This document shows, in pieces, positions 25,235-34,362 of a stretch of 64,000 nt of DNA. The translations under genes were made by a program, and so were the position numbers. The first letter of the stretch is position 1; the number at the start of each line of letters is the position of its first letter. The stretch is from DASQBT01 sp049578545 (GTDB lineage Bacteria > Pseudomonadota > Gammaproteobacteria > Burkholderiales > Thiobacillaceae), in the NCBI GenBank assembly GCA_049578545.1, contig JBAUMF010000008.1, positions 56,053 to 120,052 of the forward strand, written 5' to 3'. The notes beneath the pieces are model-generated. The model ran no database searches and had not been told where the DNA came from. It saw only the letters and a program-made list of their open reading frames with translations.

Positions 25235-26596
25235 TTGGCACGTAAATATTTCGGTACTGATGGCGTTCGGGGCAGGGTTGGCAAGGCGCCAATAACCCCT
25301 GAATTTGTCATGCATCTGGGCTATGCGGCGGGCAAGGTGCTCGCAAGTGATCGCAACGGCCTGTCCGCTGAAGAAAACCCCACTGTGCTGATTGGCAAAG
25401 ACACCCGCATTTCTGGCTACATGCTCGAAACCGCCTTACAGGCAGGCCTGATGGCGGCAGGGGTGAATGTGCAGCTTACTGGCCCCCTCCCTACACCCGC
25501 GGTGGCTTATCTGACTAGGGCGCTGCGGTTACAGGCGGGGGTGGTGATTTCAGCTTCGCATAATCCATTCGAGGATAATGGCATCAAGTTCTTCTCGGCC
25601 AGTGGGCAGAAACTGCCGGATGATACCGAACAGGCAATTGAGGCGCTGCTTGAACATCCCTTGGATACAGTGCCTCCGCGCCAACTTGGCCGTGCATGGA
25701 GAATTGAAGATGCGGCGGCACGTTACATCGAGTTCTGCAAAAGCACATTTCCTTTTGACAAGGATCTCCGCGGCTTGAGGATTGTGGTCGATTGTGCCCA
25801 CGGCGCCACATATCACGTTGCACCCCATGTGCTGCATGAACTGGGGGCCGAGGTCATTACCGTGGGGGTGTCACCCAATGGCTTCAACATCAATCTGGAG
25901 TGCGGGGCCACGCATACAGGATCGCTCACGGCCGCGGTCATCCAACATCGAGCAGATTTTGGCATTTCTCTCGATGGAGACGGCGATCGGCTGATGATGG
26001 CGGATCGTGACGGGCGTATTTTTGACGGCGACCAACTGGTTTACGCAATCGCGCGTCATCGGACTCAGACAGGGTATATGAAAGGGGGGGTAGTCGGCAC
26101 CCTGATGACGAATCTGGGCATGGAACTTGCGCTGGATCGGATGCAAATCCCGTTTGCCCGTGCAAGGGTCGGTGATCGTTATGTACTTGAGCTATTGCAA
26201 CAAAATGGCTGGCAGCTGGGCGGAGAGACGTCGGGTCATATTCTTTGTCTGGACAAACATACGACGGGTGACGGAATCATATCTGCGCTTCAGGTCCTTC
26301 ATGCACTGCGGGACAGCGGCGCCAGCCTGGCCGAGTATACGCATGACCTGGTGCTGTATCCCCAGGTCATGATCAACGTCCCGATTGCGAAACGAATCGA
26401 TCTGGCTACTGCGTCATCTGTAAGGGAAGCCGAGGAGAAGGCGAAGGCCGAGATGGGCAACGCAGGCCGCATTGTATTGCGGCCGTCCGGTACCGAGCCG
26501 CTGGTTCGGGTGATGGTTGAATCTGCGTCCGAGTCTCAGGCCCGCAAGTGGGCAGAGCATATTGCAGAGTCGGTGAAGGTTGCTGCCGCTGCTTGA
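25235..26596 (+). CDS. glmM: Phosphoglucosamine mutase
   Basis: A 453-residue enzyme converting glucosamine-6-P to glucosamine-1-P for peptidoglycan and LPS precursors. The phosphoserine loop is ISASHNPFEDNGIKFF, the metal-binding loop is SLDGDGDRLMMAD, and the sugar- and phosphate-binding loops are GGETSGH and RPSGTEPLVRVM. I start at the TTG at 25235 because it gives the family N-terminus MARKYFGTDGVRG and has AGGAG nine bases upstream; ATG codons at 25193 and 25211 lie inside folP. Confidence 0.95.
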   Translation: MARKYFGTDGVRGRVGKAPITPEFVMHLGYAAGKVLASDRNGLSAEENPTVLIGKDTRISGYMLETALQAGLMAAGVNVQLTGPLPTPAVAYLTRALRLQAGVVISASHNPFEDNGIKFFSASGQKLPDDTEQAIEALLEHPLDTVPPRQLGRAWRIEDAAARYIEFCKSTFPFDKDLRGLRIVVDCAHGATYHVAPHVLHELGAEVITVGVSPNGFNINLECGATHTGSLTAAVIQHRADFGISLDGDGDRLMMADRDGRIFDGDQLVYAIARHRTQTGYMKGGVVGTLMTNLGMELALDRMQIPFARARVGDRYVLELLQQNGWQLGGETSGHILCLDKHTTGDGIISALQVLHALRDSGASLAEYTHDLVLYPQVMINVPIAKRIDLATASSVREAEEKAKAEMGNAGRIVLRPSGTEPLVRVMVESASESQARKWAEHIAESVKVAAAA

Positions 26597-26627
26597 TGAG
26601 CTCCATTGGCAAAAGGAAGCCCGGTTA

Positions 26628-26658
26628 GACCGCTTCTTTATGTGGAGCGGTCGCGGTT
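26628..26658. terminator. Bidirectional terminator between glmM and the pst operon
   Basis: GACCGCT (26628-26634) pairs with AGCGGTC (26646-26652), loop 11 bases, followed by GCGGTTTT. It lies between two convergent gene ends, so it can serve both. Confidence 0.6.
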
Positions 26659-26668
26659 TTCGGAGCAG

Positions 26669-27682
26669 TTACATTTTGATCTGCAGCTGTTCTTCCCAGC
26701 TTGCCTGGATCAGTTTGACGACATTCTCCGGCATGGGAATGTAATCCAGCTCAAGGGCTGCGGCCCCACCATTCTTATACGCCCAATTGATGAATTTGAG
26801 CACGGCATTGTTTCTGCCTGCATCCTTGGCCTGCTTTTGCATCAGAATGAAGGTTGCACCGGTAATTGGCCAGCTGTCCTTGCCGGGTTCATCAGTCAGG
26901 ATTTCATAGAAGCCTTTGTTTTTGTCCCAGTTTGCGTTGGCAGCGGCAGAGGTGAAACTGTCGCGTCCGGGAGAGACAAACTGTCCATCCCTGTTTTGCA
27001 GCTGGGTAAAGGACATTTTGTTCTGCAGGGCATAGGCATATTCAACGTAACCGATACTCCCCTTGATGCGTTGCACGTAAGCGGCTACACCTTCATTCCC
27101 CTTGCCGCCGGAGCCCGCCGGCCATTTCACTGCAGTCCCCTCACCGACTGATGCCTTCCATTCAGGACTCGCTTTGGAAAGATAGTTGGTGAAGATGAAT
27201 GTTGTACCCGAGCCATCAGCACGATGAACCACTGAGACAGCCTGCTCAGGCAACTGGATGTCAGGGTTGAGGCTGACGATGCGTGGGTCGTTCCATTTCC
27301 GGATTCTTCCCATGAACAGATCGGCTAACAGACTGGCGCTGAGTTTGACTTGAGCCGGCTTGAGACCAGGAAGATTGATTACAGGAACGACGCCACCCAT
27401 GATCACCGGGAACTGAACCAGATTGGATTCAGTCAGTTGTTCTGGAGAGAGTGGGGCATCCGTTGCACCGAAATCGACAGTTTTAATTTCGATTTGCTTG
27501 ATGCCACCTCCCGATCCGATGGACTGGTAGTTCAGGCCGGTGCCGGCTTCCTTCCTGTAGGCGTCGGCCCATTTGGCAAGAACAGGATAAGCAAATGTGG
27601 AGCCAGCACCAGTCAGCTCAGGGTTTTGGGAACATGCGGTTACGGCCAGTCCCACTGTCGCAATTAGCAATCCGAGTTTCAT
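26669..27682 (-). CDS. pstS: Phosphate ABC transporter substrate-binding lipoprotein, second PstS
   Basis: A 337-residue PstS. The N-terminus MKLGLLIATVGLAVTACS carries a lipobox (VTAC), so this copy is membrane-anchored, unlike the first PstS. Phosphate-site segments are GAGSTFAYPVLAKW, SIGSGGGIKQIEI, DFGATDAPLS and HRADGSGTTFIFTNYLS. It closes the operon after pstB. I favour the ATG at 27682 (GGA six bases upstream) over 27688. A perfect 26-bp palindrome sits between pstB and this gene and may limit read-through. Confidence 0.9.
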   Translation of the reverse strand: MKLGLLIATVGLAVTACSQNPELTGAGSTFAYPVLAKWADAYRKEAGTGLNYQSIGSGGGIKQIEIKTVDFGATDAPLSPEQLTESNLVQFPVIMGGVVPVINLPGLKPAQVKLSASLLADLFMGRIRKWNDPRIVSLNPDIQLPEQAVSVVHRADGSGTTFIFTNYLSKASPEWKASVGEGTAVKWPAGSGGKGNEGVAAYVQRIKGSIGYVEYAYALQNKMSFTQLQNRDGQFVSPGRDSFTSAAANANWDKNKGFYEILTDEPGKDSWPITGATFILMQKQAKDAGRNNAVLKFINWAYKNGGAAALELDYIPMPENVVKLIQASWEEQLQIKM

Positions 27683-27698
27683 GAGCATTCCAAAACAA

Positions 27699-27724
27699 TA
27701 GGGGGCCGGATATCCGGCCCCCTA
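27699..27724 (-). terminator. Perfect 26-bp palindrome between pstB and the second pstS
   Basis: Arms TAGGGGGCCGGAT and ATCCGGCCCCCTA are exact complements with no spacer (the loop must open at the GATATC centre). On the transcribed strand TTGTTTTGG follows, so it may act as a partial terminator or RNA-stabilising hairpin. It ends about 10 bases before the next gene. Confidence 0.6.
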
Positions 27725-27749
27725 ATTGTAATAAAAATGTCATCTTCGA

Positions 27750-28514
27750 TCAGCCAAACTTTCCTGTGATGTAATCTTCCGTGGCCTTCTGCTTGGGGTT
27801 GGTGAAAATCATGTCCGTCTTGCCGACTTCGACGAGCTCGCCGAGATACATATAGGCCGTAAGATCAGAAACCCGCGCGGCCTGTTGCATGTTGTGAGTC
27901 ACGATCACAATGGTGTATTCGGATTTGAGTTCGTAAACCAGTTCCTCGATCTTCGCTGTCGAGATCGGGTCAAGTGCCGAGGTCGGCTCGTCCAGCAGCA
28001 CCACCTCGGGCTTGACCGCGACACTGCGGGCAATGCACAGACGCTGCTGCTGGCCGCCGGACAACGACAGGCCGCTTTGTCCAAGGATGTCCTTGACCTC
28101 GTCCCAAAGCGCAGCCTTCCTGAGCGCCCATTCCACCCGGTCATCCATTTCAGAGCGTGAAAGGCGTTGATAGAGCTTAACGCCGAAGGAGATGTTGTTA
28201 TAGATCGACATGGGGAACGGGGTCGGTTTCTGAAAGACCATGCCCACCCGTGCACGCAGCAGATTTATGTCCATGCTCTTGTCGAGAACATTCTTGCCGT
28301 CAAGCAGCAGTTCGCCTTGAGCTGTCTGCCCCGGATAGAGGTCATACATCCGATTGAGCGTGCGCAGCAATGTAGACTTTCCGCAGCCGGAAGGGCCGAT
28401 AAAAGCAGTGACCTGCTTCTCCGGAATATCCAGATTGACGTCCTTCAATGCATGAAATTTCCCGTAATAGAAATTGAAATTACGGGCACTGATCTTTGCG
28501 GTATTAGGTGTCAT
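27750..28514 (-). CDS. pstB: Phosphate ABC transporter ATP-binding protein
   Basis: A 254-residue ATPase that powers phosphate import. Walker A GPSGCGKST, the MVFQKPTPFPMSI Q-loop, the signature LSGGQQQRLCIARS, Walker B VVLLDEPTSALDP and the H-loop VTHNMQQA are all intact, and the PTPFPMS segment is typical of PstB. It follows pstA by 12 bp and would work on the cytoplasmic face with PstC and PstA. Confidence 0.97.
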   Translation of the reverse strand: MTPNTAKISARNFNFYYGKFHALKDVNLDIPEKQVTAFIGPSGCGKSTLLRTLNRMYDLYPGQTAQGELLLDGKNVLDKSMDINLLRARVGMVFQKPTPFPMSIYNNISFGVKLYQRLSRSEMDDRVEWALRKAALWDEVKDILGQSGLSLSGGQQQRLCIARSVAVKPEVVLLDEPTSALDPISTAKIEELVYELKSEYTIVIVTHNMQQAARVSDLTAYMYLGELVEVGKTDMIFTNPKQKATEDYITGKFG

Positions 28515-28526
28515 GTCAATTTCAGG

Positions 28527-29372
28527 TTATTGCAGCGATGTCTTCTGGCGAAACAACACCCGGGCCAGGATGTTCAGGCCCAGCACCGCCATGGTAATCA
28601 GCAAGGCACCGGCCCAGGCCAGCTTCTGCCAGTCTTCATATGGGCTCATGGCAAACTGAAAAATCACCACCGGAAGGTTGGCCATGGGTGCGTTCATGTT
28701 AGTGCTGAAGAATTGATTGTTCAGTGCAGTAAACAGCAAGGGTGCGGTTTCGCCGCTGATCCGGGCAACTGCAAGCAGGATCCCGGTGATTACCCCGGCG
28801 CGTGAGGCGCGCAGGGTGACCCGCAAAATGATAGTCCACTGTGGAGCGCCCAGCGCAGCAGCCGCTTCGCGCAGGGTGTCGGGAACCAGTTTAAGCATGT
28901 TTTCGGTCGTACGAACGACAACCGGAATTACGAGCAGCGACAATGCCAGCGCGCCGGCCCAGCCGGAAAAATGTCCAACCTGGATGACATACAGGGCATA
29001 GATGAAGAGGCCGATGACGATGGAGGGTGCTGAGAGCAGGATGTCATTGATGAAGCGGGTAACCGGTGCAAGCCACCCGCGACTTCCATATTCCGCCAGA
29101 TAGATCCCGGCCATGATGCCGATCGGGGTACCGATCAGGGTCCCCAGGGCAGTCATCACCAGGCTGCCGGCGATGGCATTGAATAGGCCGCCACTGCTGC
29201 CGGGCGGCGGGGTCATCTGGGAGAACACCGCCGGATTGATGCCGCCGATTCCGGCCTTGAACAAAGTGATCAGAATCCAGCCCAGCCAGAACAAACCAAA
29301 TGCCATCGCACCCAGCGACATCGTCAGGTTGAAGGCGTTGATGAAACGGCGCTTGAGGTACAGCGGGTTCAC
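28527..29372 (-). CDS. pstA: Phosphate ABC transporter permease
   Basis: A 281-residue inner-membrane permease with about six hydrophobic segments. The EAA-type cytoplasmic loop appears as LREAAAALGAPQWTIILRVTL, with DILLSAPSIVIGLFIYA and the GISGETAPLLFTAL-like late segment of PstA. Its start overlaps the pstC stop by four bases (ATGA), so the two permease subunits are translationally coupled. Confidence 0.95.
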   Translation of the reverse strand: MNPLYLKRRFINAFNLTMSLGAMAFGLFWLGWILITLFKAGIGGINPAVFSQMTPPPGSSGGLFNAIAGSLVMTALGTLIGTPIGIMAGIYLAEYGSRGWLAPVTRFINDILLSAPSIVIGLFIYALYVIQVGHFSGWAGALALSLLVIPVVVRTTENMLKLVPDTLREAAAALGAPQWTIILRVTLRASRAGVITGILLAVARISGETAPLLFTALNNQFFSTNMNAPMANLPVVIFQFAMSPYEDWQKLAWAGALLITMAVLGLNILARVLFRQKTSLQ

Positions 29373-30370
29373 GTGCCTTTGCCCTCCTTCTTGGCCATTT
29401 GCAGCAACAGCAGCTTGGACAGGGACAGTACAACAAAGGTGATGAAGAACAGGATCAGCCCCAATTCGATCAGTGCGGAAGTATAGAGTTTGCCCACCGC
29501 CTCGGTGAACTCGTTGGCCAGCGCGGAAGCGATGCTGTTGCCGGGCATGAGCAGGGATTTGCTGAGTTCATGGGCATTGCCGATTACAAAGGTGACCGCC
29601 ATGGTCTCGCCCAGGGCGCGGCCAAGTCCCAGCATGACGCCGCCGATCACGCCAACGCGCGTATAGGGCAGCACAATGTTGCTGACTACCTCCCAGGTCG
29701 TCGCCCCCACACCGTAAGCGGATTCCTTCAGCATGGGCGGGACAATGTCAAACACATCGCGCATCACAGATGCAATGAAGGGGATGACCATGATTGCAAG
29801 GATCAGGCTGGCGGTGAGCATGCCGAGTCCCAAAGGCGGACCTTGAAAGAAAGGGCCAATGAAAGGCAAGCTCCCCACGTGATCATTGATCCAGGGCTCG
29901 ATATGGTCGGCAAACCAGGGTGCGAAAATAAACAGCCCCCACATGCCATAGATGATGCTGGGAATACCCGCGAGCAATTCGATCGCGACGCCAAGAGGCC
30001 GTTTGAGCCAGCGCGGCGATAGCTCAGTCAGATAGACGGCGATGCCGAAACTGACGGGAATCCCGATCAGCAGGGCGATAAAGGAAGTCACCAGCGTGCC
30101 GACAATGGGAACCAGCGCGCCGAATTCTTCGGTGACCGGATTCCAATCAGTGCTGAAAAGAAATTTGAATCCAAATTGCTTGATGCTGGGCATGCTGCCC
30201 ACGATCAGCGACACGATGATGCCCGCAAGCAGGAGCAACACCAGAAGGGCAAAAAGCCGGGTGGCGTTGCGGAACAGCAGGTCAAAGAACTGCTGCCGCT
30301 TTGGATCAACCGGAGTGGGTCTGTCTGCCATGACGGCTTGTTTTGCAGGAAGGCTGGTGGAAAGTTCCAT
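29369..30370 (-). CDS. pstC: Phosphate ABC transporter permease
   Basis: A 333-residue permease with about six membrane segments after a 40-residue cytoplasmic N-terminus. Typical stretches are LLAGIPSIIYGMWGLF, the EAA loop LKESAYGVGATTWEVVSNIV and GLGRALGETMAVTFVIGN. It pairs with PstA. It lies about 80 bp downstream of the first pstS, with a perfect 28-bp palindrome in the gap. The start at the ATG at 30370 is the longest; M14 is possible. Confidence 0.95.
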   Translation of the reverse strand: MELSTSLPAKQAVMADRPTPVDPKRQQFFDLLFRNATRLFALLVLLLLAGIIVSLIVGSMPSIKQFGFKFLFSTDWNPVTEEFGALVPIVGTLVTSFIALLIGIPVSFGIAVYLTELSPRWLKRPLGVAIELLAGIPSIIYGMWGLFIFAPWFADHIEPWINDHVGSLPFIGPFFQGPPLGLGMLTASLILAIMVIPFIASVMRDVFDIVPPMLKESAYGVGATTWEVVSNIVLPYTRVGVIGGVMLGLGRALGETMAVTFVIGNAHELSKSLLMPGNSIASALANEFTEAVGKLYTSALIELGLILFFITFVVLSLSKLLLLQMAKKEGKGT

Positions 30371-30396
30371 AGTTGCTAAAAGCGCCTTTCAGCAGC

Positions 30397-30424
30397 CTTC
30401 CGGCCGTGCATGCACGGCCGGAAG
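30397..30424 (-). repeat. Perfect 28-bp palindrome between pstS and pstC
   Basis: Arms CTTCCGGCCGTGCA and TGCACGGCCGGAAG are exact complements. No T-tract follows on the transcribed strand, so a stabilising hairpin that protects the upstream pstS mRNA end is more likely than a terminator, as seen after other binding-protein genes. Confidence 0.6.
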
Positions 30425-30449
30425 CATAATTATACAAAGTTTAGGCAGA

Positions 30450-31493
30450 CTACTTCCAGATGCGGTTGGCGGAAGAATCCATCAGGTTCTGGGTCCAACT
30501 GGTCTTGATCATCTTGACGACAGCATCGGGCATGGGGATATAGTCCAGATCTGTTGCCATCTTGTCACCGTTTTCATAAGCCCACTTGAAGAACTTCAGG
30601 ACTTCTCTTGCTTGCGCTGGATCCTGCTGGAACTTGTGCATCAGGATGAAGGTCGCGCCCGTGATGGGCCAGCTGTCCTTGCCAGGCTCATTGGTCAGGA
30701 TCTCGTAGAACCCCTTGTTCATGTCCCACTTGGCATTGGCGGCTGCAGACTTGAAGGCGGCTTCGGCCGGGATGACAAAATTGCCCTCTCTGTTTTGCAG
30801 CAGCGCGTAGGACATCTTGTTCTGCAGGGCATAGGCATATTCAACGTAGCCGATGCTGCCCTTGATGCGCTGGACGTATTGAGCGACGCCTTCGTTACCC
30901 TTGCCGCCTACACCTGTTGGCCACTGGACAGAGGTGTTTTCACCCACTTTGCCTTTCCACTCGGGGCTGACCTTGGACAGGTAATTGGTGAAAATGAATG
31001 TGGTGCCCGAACCATCGGAGCGATGCACCACGGAAATGCTTTGATCGGGCAGGGCTACCCCGGGGTTCAGTTCCGCGAGGGCGGGGTCATTCCACTTCTT
31101 GATCTTGTCGAGAAAAATGTCAGCCAGGACCTTAGGGGTTAACTTTATCTGCCCGGCGTCGATGCCAGGCAGATTGTAAACCGGAACAACGCCGCCCATC
31201 ACGGTGGGGAACTGGGTAAGACCAGCTTCCTGTAAATCGTTGGGCTTCAGTGGCATGTCGGATGCGCCGAAATCGACGGTGCGGGCCTTGATCTGTTTGA
31301 TGCCGCCACCGGAGCCGATGGACTGATAGTTCATTCCTACGCCGGTCTGCTTCTTATAGGCTTCAGCCCATTTGGCATAAAGGGGGTAGGGGAAGGTTGC
31401 CCCGGCGCCAGTGATGTTGCCCGCCTGGGCCAAGGGTGCGGCGGCCAGAACCAGGCCGGATATCAAACCAGTGAACACGCGCTTCAAATCCAT
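30450..31493 (-). CDS. pstS: Phosphate ABC transporter substrate-binding protein, first PstS
   Basis: A 347-residue periplasmic protein with a cleavable signal (VLAAAPLAQAGN). Phosphate-site segments are GAGATFPYPLYAKW, QSIGSGGGIKQIKA, DFGASDMPLK and HRSDGSGTTFIFTNYLS. It is about two-thirds identical by eye to the second PstS. It is the first gene of the pst operon and is preceded by a Pho box. It captures phosphate for PstCAB. phoU and phoBR are not in the window. Confidence 0.96.
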   Translation of the reverse strand: MDLKRVFTGLISGLVLAAAPLAQAGNITGAGATFPYPLYAKWAEAYKKQTGVGMNYQSIGSGGGIKQIKARTVDFGASDMPLKPNDLQEAGLTQFPTVMGGVVPVYNLPGIDAGQIKLTPKVLADIFLDKIKKWNDPALAELNPGVALPDQSISVVHRSDGSGTTFIFTNYLSKVSPEWKGKVGENTSVQWPTGVGGKGNEGVAQYVQRIKGSIGYVEYAYALQNKMSYALLQNREGNFVIPAEAAFKSAAANAKWDMNKGFYEILTNEPGKDSWPITGATFILMHKFQQDPAQAREVLKFFKWAYENGDKMATDLDYIPMPDAVVKMIKTSWTQNLMDSSANRIWK

Positions 31494-31548
31494 ACAAAAT
31501 CTCCCTGTAAATGGTTTCAGTGAACAGGCTGAATGTTAATGAGCAAAT

Positions 31549-31566
31549 ATGTCAGTAATGTGACAA
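31549..31566 (-). promoter_or_regulatory. Pho box upstream of the pst operon
   Basis: Read on the minus strand: TTGTCAC-ATTA-CTGACAT, two 7-mers spaced by 4 bases, closely matching the PhoB consensus CTGTCAT-n4-CTGTCAC. It lies about 56 bases before the pstS start. It implies phosphate-starvation control. Confidence 0.7.
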
Positions 31567-31654
31567 TCGCTTTACGCATAAAGGCCGCTCGACGGGTTGA
31601 CCGGAGCAGGCTAAGTCCTTAAGATTTCGAACTTTTGTCTATCAAGGTGTGCTC

Positions 31655-32407
31655 ATGAGGCGTAAACTGGTTGCCGGCAACTGGAAAATGCACGGTAGCC
31701 TGGCGGAAAATGCTGGCTTGCTGGCAGGTGTCAAAGCTGGGTTAAGTGGGAAATCTGGTGCAGGCTTTGCCGTGTGTCCGCCCTATCCTTATCTCGCTCA
31801 GGCGCAAGGTATGCTTGCGGGCAGCAATATGGCCTGGGGCGCGCAAAACATGTCCGAACATGCTAAAGGGGCTTTCACGGGCGAGGTTGCAGCCACTATG
31901 CTGCTCGATTTTGGCTGCACCTATGTCATTTTGGGCCACTCTGAGCGACGTGCCCTTTATGCTGAAACAGATGGAATGGTGGCCACAAAGTTTGTTGCCG
32001 CGCAGGCGGCAGGATTGATCCCTATCCTTTGCGTTGGGGAGACCCTGGCGGAACGCGAAACGAATGTGACAGAGCAGGTGGTTAGCCGTCAGTTGGATGC
32101 TGTTATTAGTGCCGCAGGCGTGGCAGCACTGGCAAAGGCAGTCGTAGCGTACGAGCCTGTTTGGGCAATCGGAACAGGCAAGACGGCCACTCCTGAGCAG
32201 GCTCAGGCTGTGCATGCGTTTATTCGCAGCAAGATTGCGGGCTTGGACAACAATATCGCTGCTGACCTGGTCATCCAGTACGGTGGCAGCGTGAAGGCTG
32301 CGAATGCAGCCGAACTTTTCGCCCAGCCAGACATTGATGGAGGATTGATTGGCGGCGCGTCACTGATGGTGGATGAGTTCGTCGCCATCTGCATGGCTGC
32401 GGCCTAA
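31655..32407 (+). CDS. tpiA: Triose-phosphate isomerase
   Basis: A 250-residue glycolytic enzyme interconverting dihydroxyacetone phosphate and glyceraldehyde-3-phosphate. KLVAGNWKMHG supplies the active-site Asn and Lys, ILGHSERRA the catalytic His, AYEPVWAIGTGKTA the catalytic Glu and flexible loop, and YGGSVKAANA plus IGGASLM the phosphate site. I choose the ATG at 31655 with AAGG 7 bases upstream rather than the GTG at 31649. secG follows 22 bp later. Confidence 0.96.
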   Translation: MRRKLVAGNWKMHGSLAENAGLLAGVKAGLSGKSGAGFAVCPPYPYLAQAQGMLAGSNMAWGAQNMSEHAKGAFTGEVAATMLLDFGCTYVILGHSERRALYAETDGMVATKFVAAQAAGLIPILCVGETLAERETNVTEQVVSRQLDAVISAAGVAALAKAVVAYEPVWAIGTGKTATPEQAQAVHAFIRSKIAGLDNNIAADLVIQYGGSVKAANAAELFAQPDIDGGLIGGASLMVDEFVAICMAAA

Positions 32408-32429
32408 TGCTTCTTAAGGTTGGATAATT

Positions 32430-32837
32430 ATGGAATCACTTGTTTGGATCGTTCACCTGCTGGTCGCAGCTACATTGATCGGCTTGGTGTTGCTACAACA
32501 CGGCAAGGGCGCAGATATGGGGGCGGCGTTTGGCAGTGGCGCCTCGGGTAGCCTGTTTGGATCTACAGGATCGGCCAATTTCCTCTCCCGGGCCACGGCT
32601 GTACTGGCAACCGCTTTCTTTATTACCAGCATGGGGCTGACCTATTTTTCGTTACAGCAAGGCAAGCCAGCGGGGGTAATGGATCATCGTGTTGTGCCTG
32701 CACAAACCACCCCTGCATCCATGCCTTCAACTATACCTTCTCCTGCATCCATACCTTCCAATGTGCCTGCATCCCCGCAAGCACCTGCCGGTGATAAAGG
32801 GACCGTTGGATCCAAGGCGGGGGAAATACCCAAGTAG
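32430..32837 (+). CDS. secG: Protein translocase subunit SecG
   Basis: A 135-residue small membrane subunit of the SecYEG channel. It has two membrane helices (about 3-22 and 52-74) flanking the conserved LLQHGKGADMGAAFG and GASGSLFGSTGSANFLSR loop. The C-terminal tail (about 85-135) is low-complexity with repeated PASMPS/PASIPS units. tpiA-secG-tRNA-Leu is a conserved order usually followed by the nuo operon in betaproteobacteria; here an integrase follows instead. Confidence 0.93.
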   Translation: MESLVWIVHLLVAATLIGLVLLQHGKGADMGAAFGSGASGSLFGSTGSANFLSRATAVLATAFFITSMGLTYFSLQQGKPAGVMDHRVVPAQTTPASMPSTIPSPASIPSNVPASPQAPAGDKGTVGSKAGEIPK

Positions 32838-32880
32838 TAAACAGGAGTCTGGGTGGGCGCAAAAGGGGTGTCCACTTCAT

Positions 32881-32965
32881 GCCGACGTGGTGGAATTGGT
32901 AGACACGCTATCTTGAGGGGGTAGTGGCGTAAGCTGTGCGAGTTCGAGTCTCGCCGTCGGCACCA
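32881..32965 (+). tRNA. tRNA-Leu (anticodon GAG)
   Basis: An 85-nt class II tRNA. The acceptor stem GCCGACG pairs with CGTCGGC, and A-CCA is encoded. The anticodon stem CTATC/GGTAG encloses the loop TTGAGGG, giving anticodon GAG. A long variable arm and the TTCGAGTC T-loop follow. A tyrosine integrase gene lies 161 bp downstream, so its 3' end is the likely attachment site. Confidence 0.95.
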
Positions 32966-33126
32966 AATACTAATCCGGAGTTATCCGGGAAGCTGTAAAT
33001 AGTTTGACAAATCAATCAATTGCGTTAAAAATTTATGTGAGGCCGTCCCTGTTAATCCATTGACATCCGGGTAAAAGACGGGTAAAAATCTGGGTAAAAC
33101 CTCAAACCCGAACTCGTTTACCCGTT

Positions 33127-34362
33127 ATGGCCGCTGAACTTTTGACCGATGTCCAAGTACGCAATGCTAAGCCCGCCGAAAAGCCCTATAAGCTGAGAGA
33201 CGGCAACGGTCTTGTTCTTCGGGTGCACCCAAATGGCTCAAAATACTGGCAGCAGCGATATACCCTTGGCAAGGAAAAGCTCCTCCAACTTGGCACTTAC
33301 CCCGACATGGGTCTTGCCGATGCCAGAGAAGCGTCCAGAACAGCCCGCAAGCTTATTGCTAAGGGCGTTGACCCCGTAAGGGAGAAGCAGAGACAAGCCA
33401 TTGCCAAAGCTGCCGATGCTGCTACTACCTTTGAGGCCGTGGCGGCAAATTGGCTCAGTATTAAACAGCGCACCCTTGCGCCGTCGAGCTACCGAAAAAT
33501 CATCCAGACGTTAAGGGCGAATGTTTTTCCTAAACTTGGCTCTGTCCCGTTAAAAGACGTTGATGCTCTACAAGTGCGAAATGCCATGCAGACTATGGAA
33601 AGGCGGGGGGCGCTGGAACTCATGGAAAAGTCCCGTGCATGGATTCGGGAAGTATTCGATTTCGCTCTAAGCGAGGGATTGATCCAACATAACCCCATTC
33701 CCCCCAAAGACCTCGTCTTGCAAAAGCACAAAGGGAATAGCCACCCGGCACTAAGGAACCGTCAGGATGCGGGACAATTCTTACGCAACTTGAAGGAATA
33801 CTCAGGACGAGATGAAACCCGTCTAGCGATCTGGTTGCAAATGCTGATTGCGACGCGCCCCGGTGAACTACGCCTTGCAGAGTGGACAGAATTTGACTTT
33901 GATAAGGCGATCTGGACCGTGCCAATTGAACGCATGAAGAGCCGCAGGCATATGACCGAGGCTTTTATTGCGCCACTCTCACATCAGGCGGTGAAGGCAT
34001 TGCAAGACCTGAAAGAAATTACGGCTTATAGCAAATTGTTGTTTCCAAGCCAGACCAATTCGACAAAGCCAATTAGCGACATGACCGTTGCCAAAGCATT
34101 AAGGTCTATTTGGCCGGAGTATCGGATCGTCCCGCATGGTTTCAGACACTTTTTCTCTACCGAAGCCAATGAACACGGATCATTCCGTCCGGACGTGATT
34201 GAGGCGGCACTGTCACATAAGGATGGCAATACAATTCGTGCCGCATACAACAGGGCGACTTACATAGAGGAACGACGCAAGCTAGCTCAATGGTGGGCAG
34301 ATGAGTTGGAAGCTATGCGCGATGGTGGCAAGTTACTACCCTTCAAGAAAGGGACAGCCTAA
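33127..34362 (+). CDS. Tyrosine-type integrase, P4/DUF4102 family
   Basis: A 411-residue site-specific recombinase. The N-terminal DUF4102 arm-binding domain (about 1-90) has LTDVQVRNAKPAEKPYKLRD and KLLQLGTYPDMGLADAR. The catalytic part shows the first Arg in ATRPGELRLAEW, the His-Arg pair in HGFRHFFST, the second His in ALSHKDGNTIRAAYNR and the nucleophilic Tyr in ATYIEERRKLAQWW. Enzymes of this family integrate islands and P4-like satellites at tRNA genes. It sits next to tRNA-Leu with the usual orientation for left-end insertion. Confidence 0.93.
   Translation: MAAELLTDVQVRNAKPAEKPYKLRDGNGLVLRVHPNGSKYWQQRYTLGKEKLLQLGTYPDMGLADAREASRTARKLIAKGVDPVREKQRQAIAKAADAATTFEAVAANWLSIKQRTLAPSSYRKIIQTLRANVFPKLGSVPLKDVDALQVRNAMQTMERRGALELMEKSRAWIREVFDFALSEGLIQHNPIPPKDLVLQKHKGNSHPALRNRQDAGQFLRNLKEYSGRDETRLAIWLQMLIATRPGELRLAEWTEFDFDKAIWTVPIERMKSRRHMTEAFIAPLSHQAVKALQDLKEITAYSKLLFPSQTNSTKPISDMTVAKALRSIWPEYRIVPHGFRHFFSTEANEHGSFRPDVIEAALSHKDGNTIRAAYNRATYIEERRKLAQWWADELEAMRDGGKLLPFKKGTA

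Noticed and set aside
30042..31142. 366-residue plus-strand ORF opposite pstS and pstC
   Set aside because: Antisense shadow of two clear genes; no family signature or ribosome site.
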